From NCBI GenBank assembly GCA_009869945.1, contig WIXG01000051.1:1-64000 (forward strand): a stretch of 64,000 nt of DNA. Direction: 5' to 3'. A program made the position numbers and the translations under genes. The notes beneath the pieces are model-generated. The model ran no database searches. It saw only the letters and a list, made by a program, of their open reading frames with translations, and had not been told where the DNA came from. The DNA comes from Mesaphorura yosii. Taxonomy: Eukaryota > Arthropoda > Collembola > Poduromorpha > Tullbergiidae. This document shows, piece after piece, positions 23,659 through 33,989 of this stretch (its first letter is position 1; each line of letters begins with the position of its first letter).

Positions 23659-24033
23659 ATTTCAGTTTTAAAAGGCTCAAAATTAAAAGTAACGTAGCTA
23701 AAACTTTTAAAAACCAGATAAAAGCTGCAACTTTCAATGATTTTATGAGTGGAGAAAACTTTTATGATCTGGATACAGGTGCGTGACAAGGATTCATAAA
23801 TCTCGAAGCTCTTCTCTTTGTCCAAATCTAAAATAATGCTTTTGAGTTCCTGATTTCTGAAATAATGCTTTTAGTGCTTTTAATTCTTTTTAAGTGAATG
23901 TCAAATATCTTTTAATGAGGTATCTGATACAAATTCTTAGTTTGAAGTGCCGAAGCAGGGTTAATTGCCGAAATTGCTTTTAATGCGTTTGATGCTTTTG
24001 CCTTGGTTATTGCTATACGTCAGTATCACCCAT
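23659..24033. other. A+T-rich interval between the hAT relic and CKS
   Basis: Contains clustered gcttttg/gcttttaat repeats (ataatgcttttgagt and ataatgcttttagtg, 23834-23874), possibly the decayed end of the relic, and the CKS 3' UTR. No coding sequence. Confidence 0.4.
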
Positions 24034-24561
24034 TTAAGCTGGTCCAACATTCATTGTAACCTGAAGAAGTCCTGTTACATTCATCATACTTCGGGAATTT
24101 TCCCCCGTTATGGCTCGCCGGAAAAGTAAAATATGCGGCTCTGCGAGAGAAACCACAAGGATTAACTTCTCATTTACACTCCCTAATGCTATGCTTGTGA
24201 GGTTGATTTGATACCTGGAGGATGGAACATGTAGTGAACCCAACCAGGACTTTGCTGCACCCCAATATTTCTCCATTCCGTCTCCGATAACAAATGATTT
24301 CTTGGGACAACTTTCGCAATCTCTGGTGGAAGAATGACGTGCCTGGCAAATGAACCACAGCAGGACAAATTAGTTTCTAATCTTCATGCCAAGAACTGCG
24401 ACAGGTTGATTTTACTGTGAGTTCACCTACGCTGGAGCTTTAATATTGCGGCTTGTGACGCCTGTGCAGCCAATAGAATGTGTGAAAGGAATAATTAATT
24501 ACCTGTATTCATACATGTCATCAAAGTATTTTTCAGAGTACTGAATCTCTTCGATCCCCAT
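24034..24561 (-). CDS. CKS1: Cyclin-dependent kinase regulatory subunit CKS, 97 aa
   Basis: Small adaptor that binds CDKs and phosphosites and is needed for cell-cycle progression and SCF-Skp2 action. Three short exons, right to left: 24503-24561, 24215-24342, 24034-24140, all phases consistent. The protein is nearly diagnostic: [39 protein letters not shown] and the hinge with [12 protein letters not shown]. The phosphate-binding Arg and Trp/Ser residues of the family are present. The tail after FRR is about 26 residues ([13 protein letters not shown]...), longer than the few residues of human CKS1B (79 aa). The gene is easily missed because each exon is under 130 bases. Confidence 0.95.
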
Positions 24562-25234
24562 TTGCTCTTAGATTTGTTTGTTTCAGTGACCAGTCCAGTG
24601 AGCTATGAACTTGCTAGTGTCCCTGCTCCGTCACACTTTGCAATCGACCGGTTGATTAAATTATAATCAGATCAAGGCACTGAGATCAGAACACTTTCAA
24701 CGGTCAAATTTTGGGAAACGAAGGGCCTATTGGTATTTTTAGTGCAATCACAAAATGTAAATTATGCCTGAACTTACCACTTACAATTTATGAGTACGAC
24801 GACCGACACGGATATGACTGAAGACCGACTCTGATCAGTGTTTGGTGATAGGAGGCTGAAATCAATAGAATGCATGCAGACAGGGCGGAATTCTGTTGAA
24901 CCGATGCTCTGAACTTATGCTGTGTCTATTCGCGGCTCAGTTTTCAACCGGTACTAAAAGCATCAACAAACCCCATAAAAGAAAGGGTGAATCACACAAA
25001 TCCAACCAATCCAAACGTATATGAGTGGGGAAGTTGCGACGGAATTCTTGAAGCACGCGTGATTTTTTATTGCGAAGCAAGCAAGCGTCCTGAATCCAGG
25101 AAGTTCATAAATTAGTGTTTAGCCAGTTCAGAGTTAATTAAATCAGTAAATAGCAATCTCTCTAAAGACAGACAGACACTCGATACACGGAGTGGGATCA
25201 ACAAGACTGTGGGGTAGGGCTGACTAGATAGACT
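24562..25234. other. CKS promoter and silk-like gene 3' UTR
   Basis: TTTATT (reverse AATAAA) at 25066-25071 probably ends the silk-like gene. The rest is CKS 5' flank. No other gene. Confidence 0.45.
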
Positions 25235-26614
25235 TTAATCTTTTGGAGGCACCACGTTACCGCTCTTTCTCAGGGTACCTCCACGACCGTACCCGTCATA
25301 AGCACCGGGGTAAAATCCACCGCCATTATAAAGACCGTAATGTGGCGGTGGGCCGTGATGGTGGGGTCTTGGGTAGTATCCACCTCCTGGAATTAAGAAA
25401 TGAACCCGATTACGACCGTTAGCATTGGCACAAATAATTGCATGTCCGTACCTGGATTATAGTACCCTCCATGTGGATAATACCCTTGTCCGTAACCAGG
25501 ACCTTGGAAGCCTGGGCCAAACCCTCCTCCGAAGCCGTTACTCTGTGCGGCCGCCTGTGCTCCAGCGAATGATCCACCGCTGCCTCCATAAGGTCCGAAT
25601 CCACCTCCAAAATTGTTGCTCTGGGCTGCGGCTTGAGCTGACGAGAAAGAACCACCCCCGCCGAAAGGACCGCCACCAAAGGAACCAGCGTTTGCGCTCG
25701 CCGCTGCCCCACTCGCCCCTCCACCATACGGATAATGGCCGTGACCGTAGTATCCGGGATAATAACCTGGATCTCCAGGGTAGGGACCGTAGCTTCCGGG
25801 GTAAGGACCATACCCTCCTGGATAAGGCCCGGGGCCAGGGTATCCACCTCCGAATCCATTGCTCTGTGCCGATGCTTGCGCTCCTGAGAATGAGCCACCT
25901 CCACTAAGGGCGCTTGCAGATGCTCCGCTACCACCTCCTCCAAAAGGCCCGGCTCCGTGAGAGTTGGCGGCGCTGTTGGCAGTACTAAATGATGCACCGA
26001 TCGGACCAAAATTTATTGAGGCGCTAATTGCTTGTGCCTGTGCTTGGCTTCCTCTGCCAAATCCACCAAATTGAATTGCACCACTTCCGGCTTTGGTTTG
26101 AGCTTCTTCACGCTTGTCTCGCTTGTTTCCTGGCAATACTACGATTAAGTCAGCATCATCTGCTTCTGCGAGATTCACCTCGCCTGTTTTTGTTGTGACA
26201 TTGTTGACTCCAGAAGGAAACGTCTACACAACAGAACTCATTTTCTTTCAGCACACAGATTGAATGAAATTTTTACTCTGTTGACGCTTACTGGATTCTC
26301 GGTTGTGAAAGTGGGAGTGTCCAATTGCTGGAATCGATGAAGGAAAGGATATCCAGGCTTGGGTGTAGGAACGATATCATAATAATGACGGGCGTCTAAT
26401 TTTGGTGCTGTAAACGGTGTCAGCACGAGTTCAATTTCTGGAAGCAAGAGTCAGGCCATGTGAGAACAATGCTTCAGTGTTAACAATAATGGTCCTTACC
26501 TGTTGGGGCCGCACCCGATTGAGATATAGACGAAGACGAGGGACTTGTAGCAAACGCGCCTGTCTTTATCAAAAATAGAAGAAATCGCAAAATGGATTGC
26601 AAGTGGAAAAACAT
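25235..26614 (-). CDS. Secreted glycine-rich silk-like protein, 394 aa
   Basis: Four exons right to left: 26500-26614, 26292-26437, 25452-26223, 25235-25386. The N-terminus MFFHLQSILRFLLFLIKTGAFA is a signal peptide. A non-repetitive region follows (HYYDIVPTPKPGYP, DADLIVVLPG), then a basic KRDKR site that could be cleaved by a furin-like protease. The rest is low complexity: SQAQAQAISASINFGPIGA and ASFSTANSAANS, then three diverged units of GGSF(S/A)xAQAxAQSNxFGGG separated by PYPG/GYGPYPG and Tyr/His-rich spacers. Such sequences are typical of arthropod cuticular or silk-like structural proteins. Exact role (cuticle, secretion, eggshell) unknown. Codons are far more GC-rich than the surroundings, as expected from Gly/Pro/Ala. 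Confidence 0.85.
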
Positions 26615-27569
26615 TTTGGAAGACTCTGTTCGGCTTGACGCGTTAATCTAGAATGGCCAATCCGCTCGAATGAGATTAAATGAAACTATGAGTATGGGAA
26701 CGTGAACGCCGCACGCCAAGTCTACCGTACCAATCATAATTTGCATTGTTTCGAAAAGCTGACCTTGTGACATAATATTGCTGTGGGTCACCCAGAGACA
26801 TAGGCATAGAGTTGTATAGTCTTCATGAAATGAACCACTTCCTTCCGGCTGACCTTTCCTTTGGCATACCTCAAACACGAGCAGTCTGCGTCATTATGCA
26901 ATGCGAAAACAAAGCAATGATCATCTGGCCTATCTTCAATTTCGAAGCACAGAAGATGCTGTTATATCAGAATTGCATAATACAACATGATAAATATTTG
27001 TCTTTTGACGACAGGACCAGACGACGAATGTTGACTTCATTCCAAGCTGCTTGCAGAACGTCGGCTGAGTTAATGTTCAGCAGTTAAGGTGGGCGACCTT
27101 AGAAAATAAAAGGAACTCATTAATGAAAGGAGAGGCAAGGTGCGTACGCTTTGTGCATTTTAATTATTCCTTTCAAGGTAAGACAAGACCTCGTGCGCCA
27201 TTAATTTTATTGGGCAATAAGAAATAAACTAGCGGATTCTCACCTGTATGTTACCCTCGGTTTTAACTCTAGTCATTCGGATCCCAATCTTTAGTTGTTC
27301 GCTTTCATAGTGCATAATTACAAAACGCCAGTAACGATGCATTTTGCACATTTTACGTGTGGCTATGTTGACTGCGAAATTCGCCAAGCTATCTGTAACA
27401 AAGATGTTTGCCGAACGATCTACCCATGAGTTTTCAAACTCGCGACTTTGCTCGTGATCATCACGTGTTTGTGCTATAAGCTACAAACATCCTATTATAC
27501 TGTCTGATAGCGGATAGAACCACGCTTCAACATAGTTGGGATTAGAAATTGGTCTAACGTCTAAGCCAG
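26615..27569. promoter_or_regulatory. Divergent promoter region, silk-like gene and ZNF622
   Basis: The two genes diverge across about 0.95 kb. A plus-strand frame starting at 26830 runs 85 codons (...DRTRRRMLTSFQAACR...) without a family match; I do not call it. A ZNF622 leader exon ends at 27569. Confidence 0.4.
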
Positions 27570-27650
27570 GTAAGTGATTTGCTTTCTGTGGGAATACGAG
27601 AAAATTAGTTGATAGTATGGTAATCAATTCTGTCGGCCTCATCGTTTTTA
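27570..27650 (+). promoter_or_regulatory. 5' UTR intron of ZNF622
   Basis: Donor gccag|gtaagt and acceptor tttttag|att enclose 81 nt, ending 15 bases before the ATG. Size matches other introns in the window. Confidence 0.55.
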
Positions 27651-27665
27651 GATTCTGTGATCAAT

Positions 27666-29282
27666 ATGGAAGGTATGGACACTTCTGGCGGCCATCTCCT
27701 GACATGCATCACTTGTGGTGTTGGATTCCACGAAAACGAGCTCCAGCGTGCCCACTACAAAACTGATTGGCACAGATACAACTTAAAGCGGAAGGTTGTT
27801 CAGCTGCCTCCAGTCACTGAAGGCAATTTTAATCGACGTGTGCAGCAACAACAAGCCTCCGTGGAAAGCCAGCAAAAATCAACTGATGCCTCAAACATGA
27901 CATATTGCTTCACTTGTAAGAAGACATTTGGGAACGATAAAGCGTATCAAAATCATTTATTCTCCAAGAAACACATGCAACTTGATGCGTTGAATAAGAA
28001 TCAAAGTGACATCGAGAAGGATATTCCCGCACTACAAAAGATGGACGTGGCCGAACAGGCACCAAATCAGCAAGAAGTAGCGTTGCTTACTGAATCGGTC
28101 AAGAGAACCGCAATCAAAGATGACGGGAAGTCCAAAGCAAAATCAGTCGAGCCGGTGAAGAAGTCTATTTTCGATGATAATGATGGAGACGACGATGAGG
28201 ACTGGGAAGAAATTGAGGGCGTTCCGCTTGAAGTGAACCAATGCCTGTTTTGTGAAGTAGAAAGTGAAGATATGGAAGCCAATCTTGATCACATGAGTAA
28301 AGAACACTCATTCTTTATACCTGACATGGAGTACTGCTGGGACATCGAGGGATTGATGGAGTATTTGGGGGAGAAAGTTGGCGAAGGTATGGTGTGCTTG
28401 TGGTGCAACGAAAGGTCAAAATCGTACTATTCCGTCCAGGCTGCGCAGGTATGTCCACAAATTGCTTTGCCACTTTTTTCAATTGTTGTCTAATGCATAC
28501 ACCTTATTGCTCATTCTAGCAACACATGCGGGACAAGGGTCATTGTAAAATTCTGCACGAGGGAGACAGCATCTTTGAGTTCGCCGATTTCTACGACTAC
28601 AGTACAAGCTATCCCGACGGAGCTGATGTGAATGCTGATGAGCCATATTTGCCCGAACAAATTCACTTCAATGACAACATGCAGTTGGTCCTCCCCTCTG
28701 GAATCACATTGGGCCATCGTTCCCTGAAAATTTATTACAAGTAAGATTAAACAGCGGGGGCTTAATCTTAGAAGATGACCCGTAGTTGGAATCATGTTTT
28801 CGGAATCTACTCGACGATATCATTCGATTGACACCCTGATCGCATGAATCCAACGACGGGTCATCTGCTAAGAATGTTCCACAGCGGGTGTGTTGTCGCT
28901 GTCCTTATCAGCGAAACTTAATTCGGCTTTCATTTCTAAACGCAGGCAGTACATTCGTCCCTCGAGTCAACTGGTCGTTACGAAATCACATAGAAAGCGA
29001 CAAAACATCCTCTCGAAATACAAAGCAATTGGGTATGGATCCACTTCATTGGCTGAGGCTCAGCGGTAAGTGCTCAACGTCGCATGTATTGCAAACTTAG
29101 GCTCATGTGCGACATTGCATTAGATTGAATTTCTATCGACATTTTTATTTTTGTCTGATTTTGATAGGAAACACAAGGACCAGCAAGTGTTCAAGCGTGC
29201 CCGAGACAAATATCAACTTCGTCTTGGAATGAATGGAAATAAAACACAGCAAATGCATTATCGTGCACAAGTTATGGTTTAA
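27666..29282 (+). CDS. ZNF622: ZNF622 / REI1 60S ribosome maturation factor, 412 aa
   Basis: Orthologue of yeast Rei1 and human ZNF622 (ZPR9), a cytoplasmic factor in late 60S subunit maturation. Exons: 27666-28448, 28520-28740, 28946-29065, 29168-29282. C2H2 fingers of the matrin/U1 type occur at residues 15-40 (CITCGVGFHENELQRAHYKTDWH) and about 80-105 (YCFTCKKTFGNDKAYQNHLFSKKH). An acidic linker (DNDGDDDEDWEEIEGVPL) precedes fingers three and four, CLFCEVESEDMEANLDHM and MVCLWCNERSKSYYSV. The C-terminus has LPSGITLGHRSLKIYYKQY and a basic KHKDQQVFKR stretch, the family end. Start chosen at the first ATG after the leader intron. AATAAA at 29454-29459. Confidence 0.95.
28751..28888. mobile_element. 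Short hAT-type MITE in a ZNF622 intron
   Basis: A 122-bp element (28759-28880) has inverted arms of about 33 bases (28764-28796 and 28843-28876; shared gatgacccgt / acgggtcatc). It is bounded by perfect 8-bp direct repeats, acagcggg (28751-28758 and 28881-28888). Eight-base target duplications are the mark of hAT insertions. It lies wholly inside the intron between coding exons 2 and 3, so splicing should be unaffected. Confidence 0.7.
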
Positions 29283-29632
29283 AAGTCTACTTCCATGGTC
29301 CTTTGAGCTTGCTTTGAGCAAAAGTACTTTGTACCACGAAACGACAGCAGATTTTCGCCGCAGAAGTAAACCCTTTAACTTCTGTTGGGGTTGGATATTG
29401 GATTAGTTAGTTATCAATGTACTTACGTACATTATATTATGGGAATTTGATTGAATAAATTGAACGGCAATTTCGATGCGCAAGTTTTTTTTATTGCGCT
29501 AAGACACTAGGGTTTACGAATAATTTTATAAAAATAGAACTAGAAGTGACTAGAACCACACGGCACGACCCATTTTTGCCTGCTCTTGTCAACGCCTTTT
29601 ACTGTTGTAATCATTCGAATGACAACGCCAAC
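29283..29632. other. Convergent 3' UTRs of ZNF622 and DNAJC4
   Basis: Holds the ZNF622 poly(A) signal at 29454 and a reverse-strand TTTATT near 29488 and 29524. No gene. Confidence 0.45.
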
Positions 29633-30555
29633 TCAATCAGCATCATGTCCTAATTTTCGAGCAAAGATCTCCAATTGTTTGTCATTTCCGTTTTCTTCAG
29701 CCATCTTCCTTGTTTGGCCATAAATGATTGACCGCGCGTCCGACTGCGCCGTCATAAATCTTCTGTTCAGAGTACTGCCGCCGTGCCTAAAAGAAAGATA
29801 AAATGACGGACATCGATTATGTGTTTCTGTTGGCATTGTTGAGATGTGCATGCAGAACATGACCGATTGTTGTCACTAACTCACAGTATTGCAAGAAATT
29901 GTGCCGCCGATCCAACGAAAATGAAAAGCAGACACGCGGCTACAATTGCATAATTCGGCTGCCGCGGAATTCCTCTGAATCCATAGTATCTTTCTTCTGT
30001 GTACTGCTGTCGGCGAGTTCGTCGGGGATCGATGGATGGGTCGTAACTATGAACAGATTTACGTTGTTGTTTCACACTGTATTGGAATTCCATTGATAGA
30101 ATGGAATTTGGAACTTGATTCTTGTGAGACCTTACTAAAATCTCTGCCGCGCCCAGTAATCACCTTCGTGGTGCCGGTAGAAAGGATACGGGCTTGCTCT
30201 GTGAGATGACTGGCCGCCAAAGGAGCCATATCTCAACTGACTATCATACGCTCGTCTTGAGTCCACTGCCCGTAGAACCGAATACGCTTCATTAATTTTG
30301 ACGAATTTGGCGTGTAATTTTATATCACTGGAGTTAATGTCGGGATGATACTTCTTGGACAGATCAAGAAACGCATCTTTGAGCTGCTCTTGAGTACAAT
30401 CCGGTTTGACTCCAAGGATTTCATAATGCGTAAGTTTTGTGGATCGAACATCAGCACTAAAATGAAATCATCAAAGCATTTAAAGTCACCCTAATTAGTA
30501 ATTCAATGCGGAACTGAATATCCTTCGGTGCATTGCTTTTCCCTTACGACATCAT
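29633..30555 (-). CDS. DNAJC4: J-domain membrane protein, DNAJC4-like, 224 aa
   Basis: An HSP40 co-chaperone that would stimulate an Hsp70 ATPase. Exons right to left: 30548-30555 (8 nt), 30136-30456, 29885-30076, 29633-29786. The J domain starts almost at the N-terminus (LTHYEILGV...), with the essential HPD tripeptide in KKYHPDIN and the helix-IV region RRAYDSQL. The region DYWARQRF matches human DNAJC4 YWSQF. One transmembrane helix follows (YAIVAACLLFIFVGSAAQFL), then a charged tail (DARSIIYGQTRKMAEE). The order J domain, linker, single TM, basic tail and the length fit DNAJC4 (241 aa in human). Membrane identity is not settled by sequence. Confidence 0.85.
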
Positions 30556-33500
30556 GAGAAGGAAGGGATAATTTGGAGGTCAGTCAGATGCACATGGTGC
30601 CACAAGGCATCATCCTCGAGGCAGGTAACTGGAAGATATTCCTATTCCTGACTTCTCGTTCTCGCGGTTCTCGCCTTCAGGGTTTGCTTGATATTGCCTC
30701 CTCTAGAGTTTGTGATGTCATTAGTTGGTTCCTACATAAGCCAGTGTCCAGGCGGTCCAGGTAACAAGTGGCCGGAGAAACTGTAGAAGCCCAAAGAAAC
30801 CTTTATGTGATTCATGTCATAGGATGTGATTTTATGATTTGAGCACAGCAAGTTCTATGGATAAGAAGCTTAATTATTGAAAATATCTATCAAATATGTC
30901 AAATTCAGTCCGTTCCGAAAAATTATAGGAGCTTGGTGATTGGTGATTTTCATTACATGAATGATGACTTCCTATTATGCAACGTAAACACTCGGATTTA
31001 AGCTTTGTTATATGGTGCACATGCGATGCGACATGGCCGTGGCGTGATTTTCCTACAGCTGCCAGGTCAAAGTCTAGGGCGCCTAGCTTTAATTACTAAC
31101 ACAATAGAAAGGTCAACTTCAGCCGGGAACTACTGATTGTAATGGCAAATTTGGATGATCATACGACATACGATGCATTCGACGCATTGTGTACTAGCAC
31201 TACGCATGTCGCATGTCCTGATGGCGTGATACAAATTAAAGGGCACTCTCGTATCTAAGCTCCCCACTCTTTCCACAGAACTTAAGCCTTAATCGCATTA
31301 TGCTTGGAATCTTGAAAAATAAGCCATACATACCTTTCTTATGTGACTTCTGCGGAATATGTGGCATGGAATTTGGAGAAATCACAATTAAGGTGGTTGT
31401 AACTAGGAAACTAGCAGAAAGAGAATCACTGTCCACTCTACTTACAATGCAGGAATAATATCTTGCGTATCAGTCACAATAAACCACAGTTGGCGTAATT
31501 GTCTTCTCTTCGCAAATTCATTGAAAAAATATTTTATTGTTCGATAATTACATATTTCAAACTCGAGCTGAGATCGGACTCTCCTCTCAAGCTTTGTATG
31601 TCAAGCTTTCAAGGTAAGTCAAGTTGCGGTTCTCCCGTTCACAGTGATATGGATAAATCTGTAACTCCAAATTGGACACACTTTGCGAATTTTCTGTCTT
31701 CTCATACATTATGTTTACACTACGCGGTTTCTGGTTCTAGTATCATGTCTTGGCCTTTCGCACTCTTAATTTAAGCGAATTGTTCGGGTTCTAAACGAAT
31801 CATGCCGAAATCAAATCGTAACATTGTCAAAGTACAAATGGGAAATGGTAACATTCGAAGTGAGAAGTTCGGGTTCCAAGTTCCATGACTTCTCTTCAGC
31901 GATGGATTGGTTTCTTTCAGTATCGTTTAGAATATGAACTAGAATAGAACAGAACAGCTGACAAGTTGAAAATACGGGTGGGTCCGGTGTCGGTGCCGGT
32001 CTTATTTTATGTGATAATTCTCAATAGTTTGCAACTTGCAACGTTCGCGGACATGAGATTTTATTGATTAAAGTATGTGAGGAATCTGGTTGAAGATCTA
32101 GAAGCTAGAGATACTGCGTTGCTTCCACACGCAACATGCCATAAATGTAAGTAAAACTGTTTCGTTTCGGTATTTAGATATTTGCTGTTTTTACAGCTTC
32201 AGACAAGAAAATTATCCGCGACATGAAGTCCAGAGTCTCAACTTCAGACTGACCTCTCCTGGTAGGATCTTTTGACGTTTAGTTTATTCTTCGGTGCTGA
32301 TTCAATGTGGAGGAGTTGATGGTGGGAAAATTGGTACCTCTGTAGTTTGTAGGACAGTTTTAGCACCACATTTATCATTTAACCACCGTCATGACCTGTA
32401 CGTTGACGAACACGCAATAGAAAATGGTGTGCAACTTGCATTTTGTAATTACAATCATCTCATCATTAACTGATCACGTACTCATCGACATGCAATCGTC
32501 ACGATTGTTTCCTCTCCAGACAGGTACGCAGAAACGTGAAACGGAGAAGCTTCGCGTGGTAGCGTTGTTGAAAACGAAAGTATTCTTCCCGAAGCAAGGC
32601 GATTGTGCCATGATCAAATCAGCTAACTGAACACATGTTCATAACGATGTCTATCGCGATTAAATCCACACAAACAACACAATTTACTTATGAAACTCTA
32701 ATAGCATTTGACACAACCACATTTTAATACAGAAATGGAGCACATCAGCAGTTGGTCGTACGTGCTCGGTGGCATGTCATGATAGTGGTCAGTTACTACC
32801 GGCGTGAGCTGGCTGTGGAGTTCGTTTGAACCAATGCATATGAAGCCTGGAATTAGTACTTTTCTTCCATCGTTTAATGCGGTTTCAATGCAGTATCGAA
32901 TTGGAAGTGTAGCTGTCAGCTGCAAGTCGCAGTCGAGTCGGTGGTCTTGAGTGCCTTTTCGGCTGGAGGTTTAAGAAGTTTACGATTCATTAATTCGTAT
33001 TGGTGCCTAATTTAACACTTCTGGTTCCAGTTCAGTCGTTCATTCATTCTTTTTTTGTCCTACTTCTCATTATTTTCATACAATTCATTCTCATTTCACC
33101 CCGTGCAAGACCGGCGTCGTGTCCTCAATTGACCAGTGCACCTGCGACACAACGAGAATCGTCAAGTGTCGGTGCAGCTAATGCGAGTCAATCAAAGGTC
33201 TAAGTTGAAAATCGACTTTGACAAGTGCATAGTGAAAAAGTTCTTTGGTACATCACGTAATTAAACTTGCTGTGCACTTCATTCTCAGTAGGATACTGTC
33301 TTGTCGTAATCGATGTAGAACTTACAGCTAATGACTTGCTGATTGTGCTTCTTGGTTTAGCAATTTCCTTTATGACCATCCGCACGAGTTTATTTTCCTC
33401 TTTTTATCATTCTGAGATCAGCCACTGTGCACTATCCCACAATTCTAATGGTTATTAAGCCGGCTTGTGTTGCATAATAGCGCTTTGGTGTCAAGGTTTT

Positions 33501-33872
33501 CTGCAGGAATAAATATTATCGTCCTGGCTCGTGCGGCTGAGTCAATGCTAGTTAATGTCGTGTTGTCCTGTCCTTTGGAGCGTGCATGTGTCGGTCAGCA
33601 GTCACAGCTCAGCCAGGAGTGCACAAGGTCACGCTTAGTAGCGAGTGTGGAGACGGTTTTTATTCAGCACTTGCCAAAACTCGTTTTATTAACATATTGC
33701 ATAATATTCCATTCTAAGCTGTCTCAGACTCCGTCCACTCATTGTTGTTGATCTGTCCTCGCATGCTGCTGTGAGTGACAACTGGAGGTTATTATTTAGT
33801 AGTCTTTCGTCCTGGAAGTTTAGCAAATCCGAGCTAATCCTTTGCCTGAGATAGTTTAATATTTGTTTTTCA
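30556..33872. other. Gene-poor 3.3-kb region before pyruvate carboxylase
   Basis: I find no frame with both splice support and a motif. A minus-strand frame at 32698-32925 and plus-strand frames at 31499-31774 and 33000-33203 are unsupported. The right end probably includes non-coding leader exons of pyruvate carboxylase: an acceptor (tttttcag|gc) at 33873 lies 117 bases before its ATG. Confidence 0.45.
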
Positions 33873-33989
33873 GGCTTTCAACTTAAACTGCGACAGTGAC
33901 AACACCAGTCATACTACAGAATCTTCGCCTTTCGTACCCTCTCCGGTTTTCTGATTGTCTTCAACCGGCCTGTCTAGCCCAGACTCAAG

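Noticed and set aside
25419-26009. 196-codon minus-strand frame and a plus-strand frame over the silk-like gene
   Set aside because: Both are shadows of the repetitive glycine-rich exon, whose own frame has consistent splicing and a signal peptide.
26830-27087. 85-codon plus-strand frame in the silk-like/ZNF622 promoter interval
   Set aside because: No recognisable motif and it sits in a divergent promoter region; could be chance.
32698-32925. Minus-strand frame with an acceptor-like start
   Set aside because: Upstream sequence with a plausible ATG is in another frame and no donor links them.
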